64,000 nucleotides of DNA from Cyrtodaria siliqua. Taxonomy: Eukaryota; Mollusca; Bivalvia; Adapedonta; Hiatellidae. Both the position numbers and the translations under genes were made by a program. How positions within the stretch are numbered: position 1 is the first letter of the stretch; each line of letters starts with the position of its first letter. This document shows positions 12,483 to 24,088 of the stretch, piece by piece. The notes below the pieces were generated by a model that was not told the DNA's origin, searched no databases, and saw only the letters and a program-made list of their open reading frames with translations. The stretch is taken from positions 62,001 through 126,000 of the forward strand of contig JAWPHD010002642.1 of assembly GCA_037043455.1 (NCBI GenBank), given 5' to 3'.

Positions 12483-12625
12483 CAAAAATATGGAACACAC
12501 ATATTGACAATATGAAAATTACATTGTTTCATTATAAAAAAAAAGGAATGGTCTTGGAATTTCAATTTAAATAAATCGATAGAAACGTCTCAACCCTATC
12601 TCCAGAAGTGGACCTTTCCTTGGGG
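12483..12625 (+). repeat. Direct repeat unit 1
   Basis: About 145 bp, matched by 12706-12850. Shared blocks include CATATTGACAATATGAAAA, CATTGTTTCA, CAATTTAAATAAATCGATA and TATCTCCAGAAGTGGACC. Offset is about 225 bp. Confidence 0.8.
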
Positions 12626-12705
12626 CAATAATTCCGAAGAATCCATAGTTTAGCGAAGGTAAATGATATTACAACAGCTATATGTTTTAATTGAAACTCA
12701 ATAGA

Positions 12706-12850
12706 TTTACTGGCAAAAATATGAAACACGCATATTGACAATATGAAAACCACATTGTTTCAATAAAAAAAAAAGTGAATTGCCTTTGAGTCTCAATTTA
12801 AATAAATCGATACCAACGTGTCAACATCTATCTCCAGAAGTGGACCCTTC
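12706..12850 (+). repeat. Direct repeat unit 2
   Basis: Second copy of the 12483-12625 repeat. It overlaps the start of the open frame that runs into the integrase pseudogene, so that frame's N-terminal 50 or so residues are repeat-derived. A further 31-bp tandem repeat (TTTTGAGCAGGGAAC) lies at about 12858-12915. Confidence 0.8.
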
Positions 12851-12989
12851 CTTCAAGTTTTGAGCAGGGAACCGGTTACTTCCTGTTCAGTTTTGAGCAG
12901 GGAACAGTTTACTTCCTGTGAAAAACCGAAATCAAAACATTGGCTAGCACCCGAAGGTGCAAGCCAAAAACATGGGTTAGTGCATAGGG

Positions 12990-13645
12990 TAACGAGCCAT
13001 GTGGAAACGACTGGATGTATCACGAGAGTTTGGCAAATTATGAGTGACCTAGACCCTGCCGCAATCTGCGGAATCTTGAGGAAGGCACATCGATTACTCA
13101 GGCAAAAGTTCTATGCAAATGGTCCACATTATATATGGCACGTAGATCGATATGAAAAAGTAAAACTACTTGGACTTCACCTTCACGGAACAATTGAAAG
13201 TTACATTAAAGGTATATTATGGCTGGAATTGGCATCCAGCAATAATAATCCCTCAATTATTGAAACATAATTCCTTAAAAGTTTGAGAAAGAATGGTCTT
13301 TCACCACGTGTTCTGCGTTGCTATATGGGAACAAAAAAAACACACTCAATAGTTTTTCTTTAGCCATTTATTTCTATACACCGATAGTTTGGCCGGGCTA
13401 AAAAGCTTGTTTACGGCAAGAGTATCTCTAATCGACGCTTTGAAGGCTGATGGGAAATGTTACGGTTTAAAAGGTTCGAGGGTGCATTTTTTTTTTTTCA
13501 ATTTACGAGAAAGCAACTTGTTTAATGAAACTGATCCGATATGTTGTGAATGTTTAAAATAAAGCAGAGCTTGACACCATTTCCCAGCACTGGAAAATCC
13601 ACGCTATGAGCTCATATGAACGTTGATATTCCTTATGGCAAGCCC
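12990..13645 (+). pseudogene. DDE integrase (rve-type) pseudogene
   Basis: One frame from about 12990 reads DLDPAAICGILRKAHRLLRQ and then NGPHYIWHVDRYEK, followed by LHLHGTIESYIKGILWLELA. This is the start of the integrase catalytic core found in metazoan transposon-derived proteins (usual form GPN..WHVDGYDKL, then HG.IDG.SR.I.WLEV). The first catalytic Asp (codon 13145-13147) is present. An in-frame TAA at 13268 interrupts it. The frame continues to RCYMGTKK, where the second Asp is Tyr (13322-13324). SISNRRFEG then keeps the catalytic Glu (13442-13444), followed at once by a TGA at 13448. Downstream pieces (NETDP..CEC, ELDTISQHW) lie in other frames. It is clearly dead. The N-terminal zone is absent or repeat-derived. 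The transposon superfamily (Ginger-like or other) is not resolved. Confidence 0.8.
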
Positions 13646-13889
13646 GAATTATTGAATTTTGAACTATATAGTTCAACGGTGGTCGTGATCGCGGTAGCCA
13701 TGTCGACCAGGAAGTGCGTGGTTGGATACATAACTGCGAGTTTGTAAATGAATGCAAAACAAGCACTTACGTCTTCCTGATCGACTTGGCTACCGAAATC
13801 CCGACAAACAAATAAGAGTATTTCTGGGACAAACTACATATATCGGGCTTGCATCTCCAAAACAATCATGTTCAGCTGAAATTAAGAAG
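13646..13889. other. Residual integrase flank, unassigned
   Basis: Possible C-terminal remains of the integrase; no frame is maintained. Confidence 0.35.
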
Positions 13890-14415
13890 TTGTAATACTT
13901 CCCGAAGCCAAATGTTTAACTTTCCGCATATGTTGATGCCGCCTTGAACATCTTGTCGTGCCCTTAATGGTGTATTCTTTTACTGCTCTGGCTTCTGTCT
14001 AGTCATTGAGTACCTTCATTGTGGCTTTCTAGGCTATTGTTTTTTTGTATTATATTTACACGAGCATATTTGTGATTTACTTATATTGCCTATTGATGCT
14101 GCCTTGTTGGTTAGAGTTTAGATCATGGCGGGGATTTCTTTATTTACACTGTCCTGTTTTAATGGGATGACAGTAGAGTAAGTGTGAGGTTTGGTGCACC
14201 CTAGGACCGGTTTAAACCCCCAGTGGCCTTCTTTGCCACTGATCGTTCCAAGGCGGTAGCCCTATTGTCAACCCTTTTATGTTTGTGATGTCGTTTGCAT
14301 TTTTTATTATTTTTGCCTTTTCGATTGTCTGTTTGCGTGTTTGTTTTTGTGTTTTGTGGTTGACTGTCGTCCGTGAATGCTGCTTTCCCTGTCCGATATT
14401 TTTAGCCTTCTATAT
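13890..14415 (+). mobile_element. RT retroelement 3' UTR, copy 4
   Basis: Well-preserved plus-strand 3' UTR: CATCTTGTCGTGCCCTTAAT, TCATTGAGTACCTTCATTGT, ATGGGATGACAGTAGAGTAA, GGTTTAAACCCCCAGTGGCC and GGCGGTAGCCCTATTGTCAA. The tail is CTTTCCCTGTCCGATATTTT. It is 5' truncated just downstream of the RT stop. Confidence 0.8.
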
Positions 14416-15110
14416 CCGGGGAGCTCATTAATGTGTATAATTATAGATGTCGAAAGATCTGTTGCACATTCTTACACATTTAGGTAAAGCATGAAAGGAA
14501 TGCAAACACAGTGGATCCTGGTACAATTAAAAGAAAAAAAGAAATGCAAATGCGAAAGCGCATGAAATGAAAATGATGCGTTTAAGTGTTACTATTAGCT
14601 AAACAGTACAATACAATTTCATTGTCTATAAACTGAACATAATACATGTATATGATGTAGGAAGAAATAAAAAACATATTTAAGCATATATTTTTAATAA
14701 ATCTCTAGAACAGGTTACCCAAAGTAAAACCGGGAGGAAATACACGTCAAGTTGATGGGGACGACCAATTAAAACTGAGGAGGATCTGTGTGTTTATCCA
14801 CAAACCATATTGTTTCTTCTCAGATCATGACCATATCCTTTAAATCAGGTGATCACAAAGAACAAGACGAAGCCTACTATTAGGAAATTCGATTTAGAAA
14901 TAAACAAAAGACACATAAGGGCCGGTGGCGCTATACTAGCTACATACACACATAAGTGATGGGAGAACATTTATCCATATGTCATCATTTGTAATAGGCC
15001 TGTGGTACTGCATTTTCTAAGTTTGACTGAATGGTACTATTTAGTCAATAAATAAAATAAATAGATAAACTAAAATCTAACGATTTATGCAAATATTAGA
15101 CACAAAGGTC
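14416..15110. other. Intergenic, no gene seen
   Basis: No recognisable feature. Confidence 0.5.
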
Positions 15111-15111
15111 A

Positions 15112-15935
15112 TAGTCTCTCATACACTATTTATAAACTTGTTTAAAAATTTAACAAAAGAGGTTATGAACCTATCCTTTTGCAACACACTGCATGTTTAG
15201 TGATTGGCTCTTTTACAGGCCGTCACTATGCTTTCCTATTTGATTGTGCGATGACCGGACAGATTGTGGACCATATGATGATGTCTACCTACCTAAATCC
15301 TCTTAGGACGGTAGCGTTTGATGTTTGTCTTAAATCTTTCTTGTCGCACCCTTAACGGTTTGTTCTCTTGTTGTCCTGGCTTCTGCCAAGTCACTGAGTA
15401 CTTGCTATGTGGCTTTCTATTCTTTTGTTTTTTATATTATATATGTATATACAGGATCATTTATGTTTAACTTATATTGCCTATTAATGATGCCTGGTTT
15501 GTTAGAGCGTATAGCCCGGAGGATATATCTTTATTTACACAGTCCCGTGTTATTGGGATGACAATATGGTAAGAGTGAGGTAACCCTGTCTTCACCACCC
15601 TTTCTGTTGTTTTTTGTCTCTTTCATTGTATTATCAAGTCCTTGTTTGCAGTACAGTGCGGACCTACGATGCCATTGCGTTCGGACGCTGTGGTTTCTAT
15701 AGGACCCTATATCTCATTTTTGATACACCATATAACCTGGTTTAACTCCCCGCAGCGGCCTTTATTGCGACTGACCTTTCCAAGGCCGTAACCCTATTGT
15801 CAACCCTTTTATGTTTCCGATGTCATACTTGCCTTTCTTCATCTTTATAGTTGTTGTTTGTTTCTGTGCGTGTTTGCGATTGTATGTGGCCTTGAAAGCT
15901 GCATTTCCTGTTCGATAATTATATCCACTTATTGT
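15112..15935 (+). mobile_element. RT retroelement 3' end, copy 5, with insertion
   Basis: Plus-strand copy beginning in the last codons of the RT (15112-15310; the region equivalent to GYDHIILQRTACLV...CTMTGQ in the 53-kb copy, with frame damage) and running through the 3' UTR. About 145 bp of foreign sequence (about 15580-15725) replaces the GGTTTGGTG part of the UTR and contains the 75-nt block that recurs at 23035. Confidence 0.75.
15644..15718 (+). repeat. 75-nt block identical to 23035-23109
   Basis: Every base from GTTTGCAGTACAGTG to ATATCTCATT is identical to 23035-23109. It contains two adjacent small hairpins (GCGT-TCGG-ACGC and TATAGG-AC-CCTATA). I do not recognise the family. Confidence 0.9.
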
Positions 15936-16039
15936 GGATTGCTATGATTATTTTTGCTTGAATGGTCCTTGAATGCTACATTTCCTGTTCGACTTTTGTA
16001 TCTTCTTGGATTTCACTGATATATAGCTTTTGACAAATG

Positions 16040-16115
16040 TGGGGGTGGCATTTACTCAGAAGTTTGGCGCTCGCCTCAGGAACCGAAAGTTGTGGTTCAA
16101 ACCCCAGTAACGAAT
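16040..16115 (+). mobile_element. tRNA-like SINE head remnant
   Basis: Contains TTTGGCGCTCGCCTC, typical of a tRNA Leu/Ser-type D and anticodon arm, and a B-box-like GTGGTTCAAACCCC 30 nt later. The A-box region is degenerate and no acceptor stem forms. A decayed tRNA-derived SINE fits better than a working tRNA. Confidence 0.45.
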
Positions 16116-16269
16116 TTAATTAGGAATCATCCATCCATCTACTGACAAATATACAAATATAGTTTTCTTTAATTTCTCTTGGCATTGTCTTTTAATGGCA
16201 ACTTGCATTTTGACATGTGTGTTGTGAAAGGTTGAACACAACCATTCGACTATAAATATTTTATACATT

Positions 16270-16475
16270 GGCTTACTTGTAATTAAAGACTTGTGACTAA
16301 TTACTTCTGATTAATGACTTTTGACTAATTACTATTGATTTGTGACAAAAGACTTGTGACTAATGAGTATTGACCTTTCACTAATGAATAATGACTTGTG
16401 ACTAATTACTTATGACTAATGACTTGTGACTAGTGACTTGTGACGTGTGACTAATGACCTGTGACTTATTGCTTG
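16270..16475 (+). repeat. GACTAATGACTTGTGACTAA simple repeat
   Basis: About 200 bp built from TGACTAATGACT and GACTTGTGACT variants, with 8-18 bp periodicity. Confidence 0.85.
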
Positions 16476-18399
16476 TCGCTGTTGTATTATTGGGTACACT
16501 TATGCTACAATTACTATGTTAAGACAATTATAAACTAAGACAAGTACTATATGTATACAAATAATCCTTAATTTTCTCATCCTATCTCATACCCACATGT
16601 CTGAAGCCACTTTTTATTTGAAAAATGGATGCTTTAGCGACTTAAACTATTTTGAAGTGAACACCAAATTCTGAAAATAAATGATAAATTACAAAGTGCT
16701 GTCTGCAGATAAATATTCAAAATTATCACTGAAGTTTTCCTGACTCAATTCATAAATATTATCAACATTAGGCAATGATGCAATGGACGCCTGATTTTGT
16801 TTTTGTTCAAAATGCAAATATTTTTGGACCCATAACAAATTCCTTAGGCATATCTAACTGGTGGTTTTACACCTGGAACCTTTGTGTCCCGCAATATCTT
16901 GACCTCACTGCCATTGTTTCAATGTTATCCACAGCAACAGTATAGCTAGAACTGATGCCTCAAGAAAATAGTGTTTGCAAATCAATAATAACTGACGCCC
17001 TGCATCCACCAGGACACAGAATGTATACTAAACGTTACTCCCGCTGCAACAATTTCACCATGTTTATACAACGTATAACAACATGTATCGCTGCTGTGGT
17101 ATTTGTTATAAAACGATGTTTCGTTTTCATATCCATGCATTTCATTCTGTTCATGGAGTATAGTAACACTTATCTGGTACTTCCGTTATTTAAGGAAGAA
17201 GTAAAATTTTCTTTATTTGCGTTAATATCAATAAAGACTTTATTGTTCACTGCTACATATGGAACATAGAACCCATCCTACAACGGATTGCAGTTCTCAA
17301 CCTCTGGATATCCTGATTCCCTAGAACAACCTGTCATTGAATAACAACTTACTGAGTTCATACTTCCAGAGTATGCTGAGATGCACTCTCTGGTATATTT
17401 CACATCTACATATTTGATTGTGTATAAGAAGAACATACTGTCCACCTGAAACTGATAGTTTAAACGCATATTGTTTAATGTCTTCTTCAGCTATCTGTTT
17501 CTTATCTTTACTATATTTCCTTTTGTCTTTTGTAAACGTTACAGCTATGTCCATTCATGTCCTTTCATGTCTTTGAACTGTTATATGACATACCCACTAG
17601 ATTACCAGATTTGACAACTTTACATCCATATCATCTGGGAAGAAAACCGTTTTCCTAACTCAGTTAAAGACTACAGTCTGGGCCACTTTTATATATAGCA
17701 TTGGGAAATATCTGATTGCCCCCGCCTCTACGCGAAATGACTTGTCGGAAAGTACCTCTAGTGAAGACTCTGGCCATCCACAATGGCATTTGTAGTCGTT
17801 GTGTCTTTACGTTCTTTTCTCATTTTTAGCAATCTGTAAGTTTGAACAAAAATATTCATGAAATAAATTATCAACTATTGCTTTTACGTTTAATAAATTT
17901 GACATGGGCTTATAAGAACAACGTAGGAATATTCTTCAGCATTAACACTGTCATAGCTGGACAATAGACACTGCCATTTCTCCTAAAGACTGACTGTTTG
18001 ATACATATTTTAGAAACGTCCAATCTTTACAAACCATTAGATATTTGTCATATTCAGACAATTTGCCAATTGAGAAACCATTTTGCATTACAAACAACTT
18101 TTACTTTTCATTGGCAAGTCATCAGCAGAATGCCAATCGGTACAACCCGTAGACCTGACGGACTTGATCAATTGCTTGTTGTTTCATTTGTCACTGCTTC
18201 ATTCTTTGCATGCATCCATCATTTTACTATTTTGAATTTGTTCTATTTTTACTTGAATAATGCTTGAAAACCGCGAGCTTACTTCATATTCTGTGTAAAA
18301 TATCAATCAATCAATAGAATAATTAAATACTAGCCTCGTGCTTTGTCCTTTCAGAATCTGTAGACATCTGAATCATCCCGATCATCCCGACCGTCCGCC
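16476..18399. other. Unassigned; weak frames only
   Basis: Short frames on both strands (for example 16955-17269 plus and 17278-17554 minus, the latter containing YSGSMNSVSCYSMTGCSRES) show no family I recognise. They overlap each other in antisense. No reliable gene call can be made. A decayed transposon ORF is possible. Confidence 0.3.
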
Positions 18400-18558
18400 A
18401 TCTTGATGTGACTAATCCAATGTTTAAAAACGCGCCAATTTATATAACGAACACATGTCAGAAGTCATAATACAGAAGTCCGAAGTCAAAAGTCAGAAGA
18501 GCGAAGTCATAACTCAAAACAACTAAGTCAAAATGGCCCTCCAGGCTTCCATATATAA
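18400..18558 (-). repeat. GACTT-rich dispersed repeat, minus copy
   Basis: Inverted homologue of 8408-8535: AAAACGCGCCAATTTATATA ... CATAATACAGAAGTCCGAAG ... AAGTCAAAATGGCCCTCCAG. Confidence 0.65.
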
Positions 18559-20015
18559 CAGATATACACTATATGTAAATTCGTTGGACATAAGTACGTA
18601 AGCACGATGTCATATCCCATAGACTTCTAGGAAAAAATGCCTGTTTTATTTCGTTCGTGTTTATGCAATTCCAATGTAATGTTCACACACCCTCAGATAC
18701 CAGAACAATTATTCGTAGTTCTGTGTATTCAAGAAATCTGATTAATAGTTACAGTTCTGTCTCAAATCAAAGTACTGAAAGTACTGAGAATGCATTGTTT
18801 GATTTGAATCTTAAAGACTGTATGAATATTTGCACGATTCCTGGACATTTAAAATTTCCATAAATCTGACATAGTTTTAGCCAAATTGGCGATCTTGGGC
18901 GATCTACAAAAGTCTTAGAGGTTCGATCCATTCCAAATATATAATATTGTGATCAGTTGTCATTAAACTGTTTCAAATCTAGACTACAATATTATTTTAT
19001 GAAATTGCTGACGGATAGACAGATTTGTGTTGTATGGCCAAGATGACCTCCATGTCTAAAATTATGTCATTTACAGAGTGGAGTGTATTAAGTATTTTTC
19101 AGGAGACAAGATTCACTAGAGGGCATGCCTATATCACTCTACTGGCTTGAATAGTCTAAGGCGTACTGGAAAACATTTTTTTTCAAAATCAAAGGCTTGA
19201 TAACTCTGATGTGTCTAGTCTGATGCAACTGGTTTTGAACTTGTCCATGTTCAGTGGCGTGACCTACAATACGCCTTCTGCTGCAGGAACAAATAACTTA
19301 ACAAGAGGCACTACCTGTTGATTTACCCTATGTCTGTCCCACACACTGAAACTAATTTTTATTGCAGTATTTACTAAAAAATAAAAATACAAATTTATAG
19401 GTGGAAGAAAGAATTGAATAAGTAAATACAAGGGTAAAAGTGGCCATAATTGTGATAAAACAGCAACAACGACAAGAAACAGAACAGAACCTAGCTGGAC
19501 GAAGTAGGTTAAAATCTCACAGCCATGTGCAATTTCATGATTTAGTTGATTTCGAAATACATGTTAACAAACAAAACATTAAATCTTTTTTGTAAGTATA
19601 GTGCCCGAATTCACCAAATTTTACTGGGAAAATGATTAGACTCCATAATATATTTTTAAAAATGGACATAGAAACATTTGTTAAAATATGCATGCAAATA
19701 AAATAAACATCAAACAAAATGCAACGTGTCATTATGAATGAAAACTCAGATACTCTGGAGCGTGACACTTGTTATGAATGAATACTGATAATCTGGAGCT
19801 TGACACATGTTATGAATGAAAACTCGGATAATCTGGAGCAGGATACTTGTTATGAATGAATAATTTTGATCAGAACCTAGTCAAATACGGGCTTTCCAAA
19901 TTAGATGACGTCATGACTTCACAACGGTCAGTGATCTGGCCATTTTGGATGACGTCATGTTGTTAAAACTGTCAGCGTTGACTGAGACAGATACTGATTG
20001 ATTTTATAGTAAAAA
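18559..20015. other. Intergenic; one short tandem repeat
   Basis: No gene seen. 19722-19862 holds about 3.5 units of a 38-40 bp repeat (TATGAATGAAAACTC..AT..TCTGGAGC..GACACTTGT). Confidence 0.6.
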
Positions 20016-20019
20016 GAAA

Positions 20020-21950
20020 TATAAAAAGATCGGACAGGTAAAGTAGCATTCAAGGAGGACAGTCAACCATAAAACAAGAAACAAACACGCAGACAGACAA
20101 ACAAGAAGGCAAAAGTAATATTAAAGGATCACCTTTATCAGTATTTATTAAATTGCAAACGACATCACAAACACAACAAAGATTGACAATAGGGCTACCG
20201 CCTTGGAACGGTCAGTGGCAAAGTAGAACCACTGGGGGGTTTAAAACCGGTTCTACGGTGCACCAAACCTCACACTTACCCTACTGTCATCCCATTAAAA
20301 CAGGACAGTGTAAAAAAGAAATCCCCGCATGATCTAATCTCTATTCTAACACGACATCCGCAGTCTTTTATATACACAAAGAAGAGAGACAGTTGTATGT
20401 ATTCTACGATAAATACAGCTGTTCCATTAATTCCCCGCGTAGATTTCATCCGTTGGAAGCGCCACGTTACATGACGTCACTTCGTAAATATACGTCACGA
20501 AGTCCAACTCAACAGTAATTTTAATGAAATGTTAATTACAACAAACTTGCCATGCTCTCAAACCGCGCACACCCCGATATAACCCATCATATGCATCAGT
20601 ACATATAACATTAATAAGCATCTTGGACAAGGTGAGAACGTTTGGCGTCATATAGCGCAAGCTCTTTCACGTAAGCAATGACTCAATTGTTTGTCACGTG
20701 ATTACTAGTGTATTGAAACGCAGAACTTTGCATACTGGGGCGCCCAATGGAAAAGCCTGTAAACATAGCAGCCTGATTACCTTGACTCCGAGATAATATA
20801 TAATGCCCCAACAATAGCGTAAACAATGGGGTTATTGTTGTTAGAATCGAAATAATAATATGTACCTGTATTTTATCGGTGAAATATTTCTTAATCAACA
20901 AGCCAGCATCAATAGGCAATATAAGTAAAACACAAGTATGCTCGTATAAATATAATACATAAAAACAATAGCCTAGAAAGCCACAATGAAGGAACTCATT
21001 GACTGGCAGAAGCCAGAGCAACAATAGAATAAACCATTACGGGCACGACAAGAAAGATCGTAGACAAATATCAAACGCCACCGTCCCAATGGCTTTAGGT
21101 AGGTGTCATCATACGGTCAACAGCCTGTCCGTCATTGTACAATTAAAGAGGAAAGCATAGTGGCGAACTGCAAAAGGTCCACCACCAAGCATGCAGTACG
21201 TTGCAAAATGATAGGGTCAGAACCTCTTTGATAAACTTTTAACAAGTTTAACAAAGATAGTATGAAAGTGATCATGGCCAAGAATTGTACGAGTTTATAA
21301 ATTCCATCACCATAGAAGTCAGGTTGTGATAGTCCTTGTCGCAGAAGAGTCCTTAATTACTTTTATATTTGGAAAGAAGATCAGGGTTACGATAATAAAA
21401 TTGTGCATAGGTTTTACTAAGTTTATGGTAACGGTAACCCTTATTGTGTAGCTTTTAGTTATACAAAGATTACGAATATTCAAGTCCTCAACTCGAGTAC
21501 AAGCTCTTGAAAACGAATAAGTTGAGACACATACACCCCATAAGAAGTTGCTCGGGGAACATCCCCATCCAAATGGGGGTAATTAACAATGTCAAAATTA
21601 AAATCATCTCTCTTGTCATAGATTTTGCTAATTATTTCACCATTTTCAATCGAGAGATCTAAATCAAAAAAAGAAGCGTTATTATCAGATATATTAGCTT
21701 TATTTAGCTGAAGTTCTTTAGGATAAATAGTATCAACCATAGTTGGAAAGAAAGGGTTGTCAATGTGCAGTATGCCATCCAGATACCTAGATACCGAGTG
21801 GGGATAATTAATAATGTCAAAATTAAAATCATCTCTCTTGTCATAGATTTTGCTAATTATTTCACCATTTTCAATCGAGAGATCTTAATCAAGAAAAGAA
21901 ACCTTATTGTCAGATATATTAGCTTTGTTAAGCTGAACAACTTAACAAAT
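20020..21950 (-). mobile_element. RT retroelement, copy 6 (longest, interrupted)
   Basis: Minus-strand copy extending furthest into the coding region. The 3' UTR spans about 20020-20366. About 520 bp of unrelated sequence (about 20367-20888) interrupts it. The UTR resumes at TCAACAAGCCAGCATCAATA, and RT coding occupies about 21060-21950. Coding includes LQLNKANISDNNASFFDLDL followed by a YDKRDDFNFDIVN motif and PRATSYGVYVSQLIRF, typical of the region just after the RT palm in a widespread animal RT family that I take to be Penelope-like. Residues 21575-21715 are duplicated at 21800-21945. It is frameshifted and not functional. Confidence 0.75.
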
Positions 21951-22708
21951 GCGATCAGTGAAACGATTTTTAATAACATTGTGAAGTCATTGACGTCAAT
22001 ACGTGATGACGTCGAGACACGTGTTAACGTTCTTGCACAACTAGACCCTGAACTCTACAATCTATGAAAGTTTTCATCAAACCCAGTACAGAATAATAAC
22101 GATAACTAGATTTATATAGATACTATATTCCACAAAGAATAACAATCCAGTGGTGTCTTATGTCTAAACATATTCATTTATTTCATCTTATCATTAATAA
22201 TAATTCACTGACATCATGAATCACTAAAATACATAATGAGATTTTCATAGAGTTTCTTGACATGTTTATTTGCATTTTAGTTGTTTTCAGCATCCAATAC
22301 GTTCGTCTAGCACAGATCAGCATGCATGTACGACTTGAAGCCTCGATTTATGAGCAAAAATGTAGGTTATCCGCCAGAAGACGATGAGGTGCCGCCAAAA
22401 GCAATGACTATGAATGCAAGTTGATAAATTAACCTTGCATTCAAAAACTGTGATTATTCGTAGCCCTCAGTTTCTAAAATTACAAGTGTGAACGTACACA
22501 TGTGTTAGTTCCTTATTAATAAGACATTTTGCCGTTTTTATTAGCTTCAAACACCGTGACAGACAGTGCGCTTCCAACGTTTGATATATTTGTTTTAATA
22601 ATGTTTAGTTCTACAAGTTTATAAGACATCATTTACAGAAATAATGAAAATATTTATTAGTTTCCTGCAACATCACAAGCAAGTCAACGCTTTGTAGTTC
22701 ATTCTTTG
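21951..22708. other. Intergenic, no gene seen
   Basis: No recognisable feature. Confidence 0.5.
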
Positions 22709-22942
22709 TTTCCGCAAGGAACTGTATGGGCTATGAAATACAACCTTAATTTCGGCTTTAAAAGTTTGCATAGTGTAAAATTACAACTTTTAATAGGTAA
22801 TTTTAGACAGGTTATCACATTTTTCAGTAAAATATTGTTTGAAACATGTTTTTAGTCGAAATGTCCGTTATAAAATCCTGCTAATTTAAGCCTACCCATC
22901 GCTTTCCCATCGCTTAATGGAATTAATGCGGGACCACGTAAT
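22709..22942 (-). mobile_element. TIR MITE (ATTACGTGGTCC family), copy 2
   Basis: Minus-oriented copy with ACCTTAATTTCGGCTTTAAA, ATAGGTAATTTTAGACAGGT and terminal GCGGGACCACGTAATT. The other terminus is eroded. Confidence 0.7.
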
Positions 22943-23034
22943 TGGACTTAAAACTGTTGTATGAAATAAAGTTAGCTGTATGTGTTGCTAACTTCGAATC
23001 ACCAAATACAAAATCTAAGAAAAACGAATTGGTA

Positions 23035-23109
23035 GTTTGCAGTACAGTGCGGACCTACGATGCCATTGCGTTCGGACGCTGTGGTTTCTATAGGACCCTA
23101 TATCTCATT
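23035..23109 (+). repeat. 75-nt block identical to 15644-15718
   Basis: Second exact copy of the hairpin-containing 75-nt block. Its flanks differ from those of the first copy. It is followed 25 bp later by the 23.1-kb direct duplication. Confidence 0.9.
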
Positions 23110-23132
23110 GTGAATTTCGATTGTCAAATGTT

Positions 23133-23595
23133 TAGGTTTAATTACACTAAATCAGCCGGATGCGCTCGCCTGATGCAGTCGAAAGAAGTTCGGTATTAAA
23201 GAGTGTTATCATTTTTTCTTTAAAAACTTTTATAGTGCAATTTCCAGTTACTTTTTGGCTGTAACTGTATTCTGGACATGTTGTTGATATTTGAAAAGGG
23301 AGTTCATCATGTTTTGACAGTTTTTGATATAAGTTTCAGAAGTGAAAGTAGATAGGGTACGAAATTGCCAGGGGTAAAAAATAGCTTTGACCTTTGACCC
23401 GGTGTTAGTATACAGCTGAAGAAATGTTTGTTAGAAGGTATTCAACCCCATATTTCCGTGTTGATGTTTAATAGCAGACATGTGTATTTGCATGATAAAG
23501 TAAGTTTCCCAGAATTCTAATCAGGTTGGAGCTTTTAACAGGTTTTCAACATTCTAACTTTACTATGGAAGGGGCATGGAGACTCATTTACGCTA
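23133..23595 (+). repeat. Direct duplication, unit 1
   Basis: About 460 bp matching 24089-24560 with scattered substitutions and small indels. Shared blocks include GGTTTAATTACACTAAATCA, TGTATTCTGGACATGTTGTT, TTTGACCCGGTGTTAGTATA and GGAGACTCATTTACGCTAT. No coding frame is conserved between the copies. Confidence 0.9.
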
Positions 23596-24088
23596 TTATA
23601 ACCTATAAGGAGAAATCATGTATTTTTTAGAATTGCATAAACAATGATTTTTTATGCATTTATTTTGTTTAAATAGGTGAGGTGAGCTCACAAACAGAGG
23701 GAAAAATTATTTTCAGAATTTTAGACTATTTAAGAGTATTTTTGGTACCTTTTCCTCAAATTTCTTCTTTTGTTTGTCTAAAAAGTTGATATTTTTCATA
23801 TTTATGGAAGGTGTGTTAAAGATATATTGGAAAATGTGTGGAATACATACTCAGTGATGCAAAATAAAGCCACCAGAGTTTTAAACGGTTGCTGAGATAT
23901 TGCATTTTTTATTATTTCCTAATTTCGCGACACAATCGGCTCGAATTAGTGCATGGTCAAGCGCAGGTAATTGGCAATAATTTCAAGACAGTCATTCGGC
24001 ATTTGCGAAACAAGTCAAAATGTTCTTTTATTAAGTTGTTGGATTGAATCGACCAGTTTAATTAAAAAACATGACACAATATTCCATT
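23596..24088. other. Spacer between duplicated units
   Basis: No gene seen. Confidence 0.5.

Noticed and set aside
13554..13766. Minus-strand 70-codon frame
   Set aside because: It is antisense to the C-terminal remains of the integrase pseudogene.
16955..17554. Small secreted or membrane protein genes on either strand
   Set aside because: Frames overlap in antisense, lack splice or promoter support and show no domain; left as unassigned.
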